In this document: positions 63,794 through 64,000 of the stretch, piece by piece
Position numbering within the stretch: the first letter of the stretch is position 1
Layout of the letters: each line of letters opens with the position of its first letter
Assembly (NCBI RefSeq): GCF_032911225.1
Contig: NZ_CP136600.1
Coordinates: 62,001 to 126,000 of the forward strand
Source of the DNA: Thalassotalea fonticola
Lineage (GTDB): Bacteria; Pseudomonadota; Gammaproteobacteria; Enterobacterales; Alteromonadaceae
DNA: 64,000 nucleotides
Direction: 5' to 3'
Made by a program: the position numbers and the translations under genes
The notes under the pieces: generated by a model
Seen by the model: the letters and a program-made list of their open reading frames with translations, nothing else
What the model was told of the DNA's origin: nothing
Database searches by the model: none

Positions 63794-64000
63794 TAGTAAC
63801 GAAGAGCGTTGAGGTTAATCTTGAAGCTAGGTTGATTCTGATTCATTAGACATTACTTTCCCTGCTCCATGATATCCAGAATAAAGGAACCACTTCCTGA
63901 ACTTGTTTCAGGATCTGCTTTTATTCTTTGAAGTTGAGTTGTATTGCGGAATGTATAGACGTGGTATTTTGCTTTTCGTTTCTCGTATCTAAATTCTAGC
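63794..64000. repeat. MITE-like inverted-repeat element, copy 2 (reaches the window edge)
   Basis: TAGTAACGAAGAGCG (63794-63808) matches the left arm of copy 1 with two changes, and GCTTTTCGTTTCTCGTA (63971-63987) matches its right arm exactly. The interior differs and includes CCTGAAC...GTTTCAGG, a short palindrome. No gene is visible in this last 270 bases. Confidence 0.5.

Overview
The window looks like chromosomal DNA of a marine, AT-rich gammaproteobacterium of the order Alteromonadales, most plausibly Colwelliaceae (Colwellia/Thalassotalea-like). The reasons are the low GC content, several TonB-dependent receptors, the Alteromonadales form of GlcNAc catabolism (NagK, SIS-type NagB-II, NagA, NagP) under a LacI-type palindrome, and the gene order lnt-corC-ybeY-ybeZ-miaB-ubiF-tRNAs, which is also that of Escherichia coli. 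Taxonomy is inferred from gene content only.

Layout. 1-6.3 kb: the 3' part of a TonB-dependent receptor, a membrane-anchored AraC regulator, and a compact periplasmic redox module (di-heme c cytochrome, MauG/CcpA-like di-heme enzyme, beta-helix protein with a C-terminal cytochrome c domain). 6.3-16.9 kb: ordinary single genes (GNAT, SDR plus VCBS-repeat protein, an alkyltransferase-like protein, GST, hydrolase, GT2 synthase, IbpA, DUF924, periplasmic Tpx, amidohydrolase). 17.0-21.6 kb: a MacAB-like ABC efflux operon with two separate permeases. 21.7-29.3 kb: the conserved envelope/RNA housekeeping block lnt, corC, ybeY, ybeZ, miaB, then ubiF.

29.3-35.5 kb: tRNA genes Met, Leu(UAG) and Gln(UUG), all on the minus strand. 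The locus is split by about 5 kb of accessory DNA holding DUF2165, two paralogous membrane proteins and two exported proteins of unknown function. Three intact tRNA-Leu genes are each followed by a decayed tRNA-Leu copy.

35.7-54.8 kb: a GlcNAc/chitin-oligosaccharide locus. It has a LacI-family repressor (NagR type), pgi, an aquaporin, a TonB receptor, two tandem pairs of flavin-dependent halogenase-like protein plus SapC-family protein, a GH20 lipoprotein hexosaminidase, and nagK-nagB-II-nagA-nagP. A 14-bp palindrome lies on the candidate promoters of pgi, the receptor and the nag operon, so import, extracellular hydrolysis, phosphorylation, deacetylation/deamination and entry into glycolysis would be controlled together. 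The halogenase/SapC pairs are the least explained part.

54.8-64.0 kb: two divergent RND efflux systems, bracketed by copies of an inverted-repeat (MITE-like) element. I saw no CRISPR array, rRNA, transposase, integrase or phage gene.
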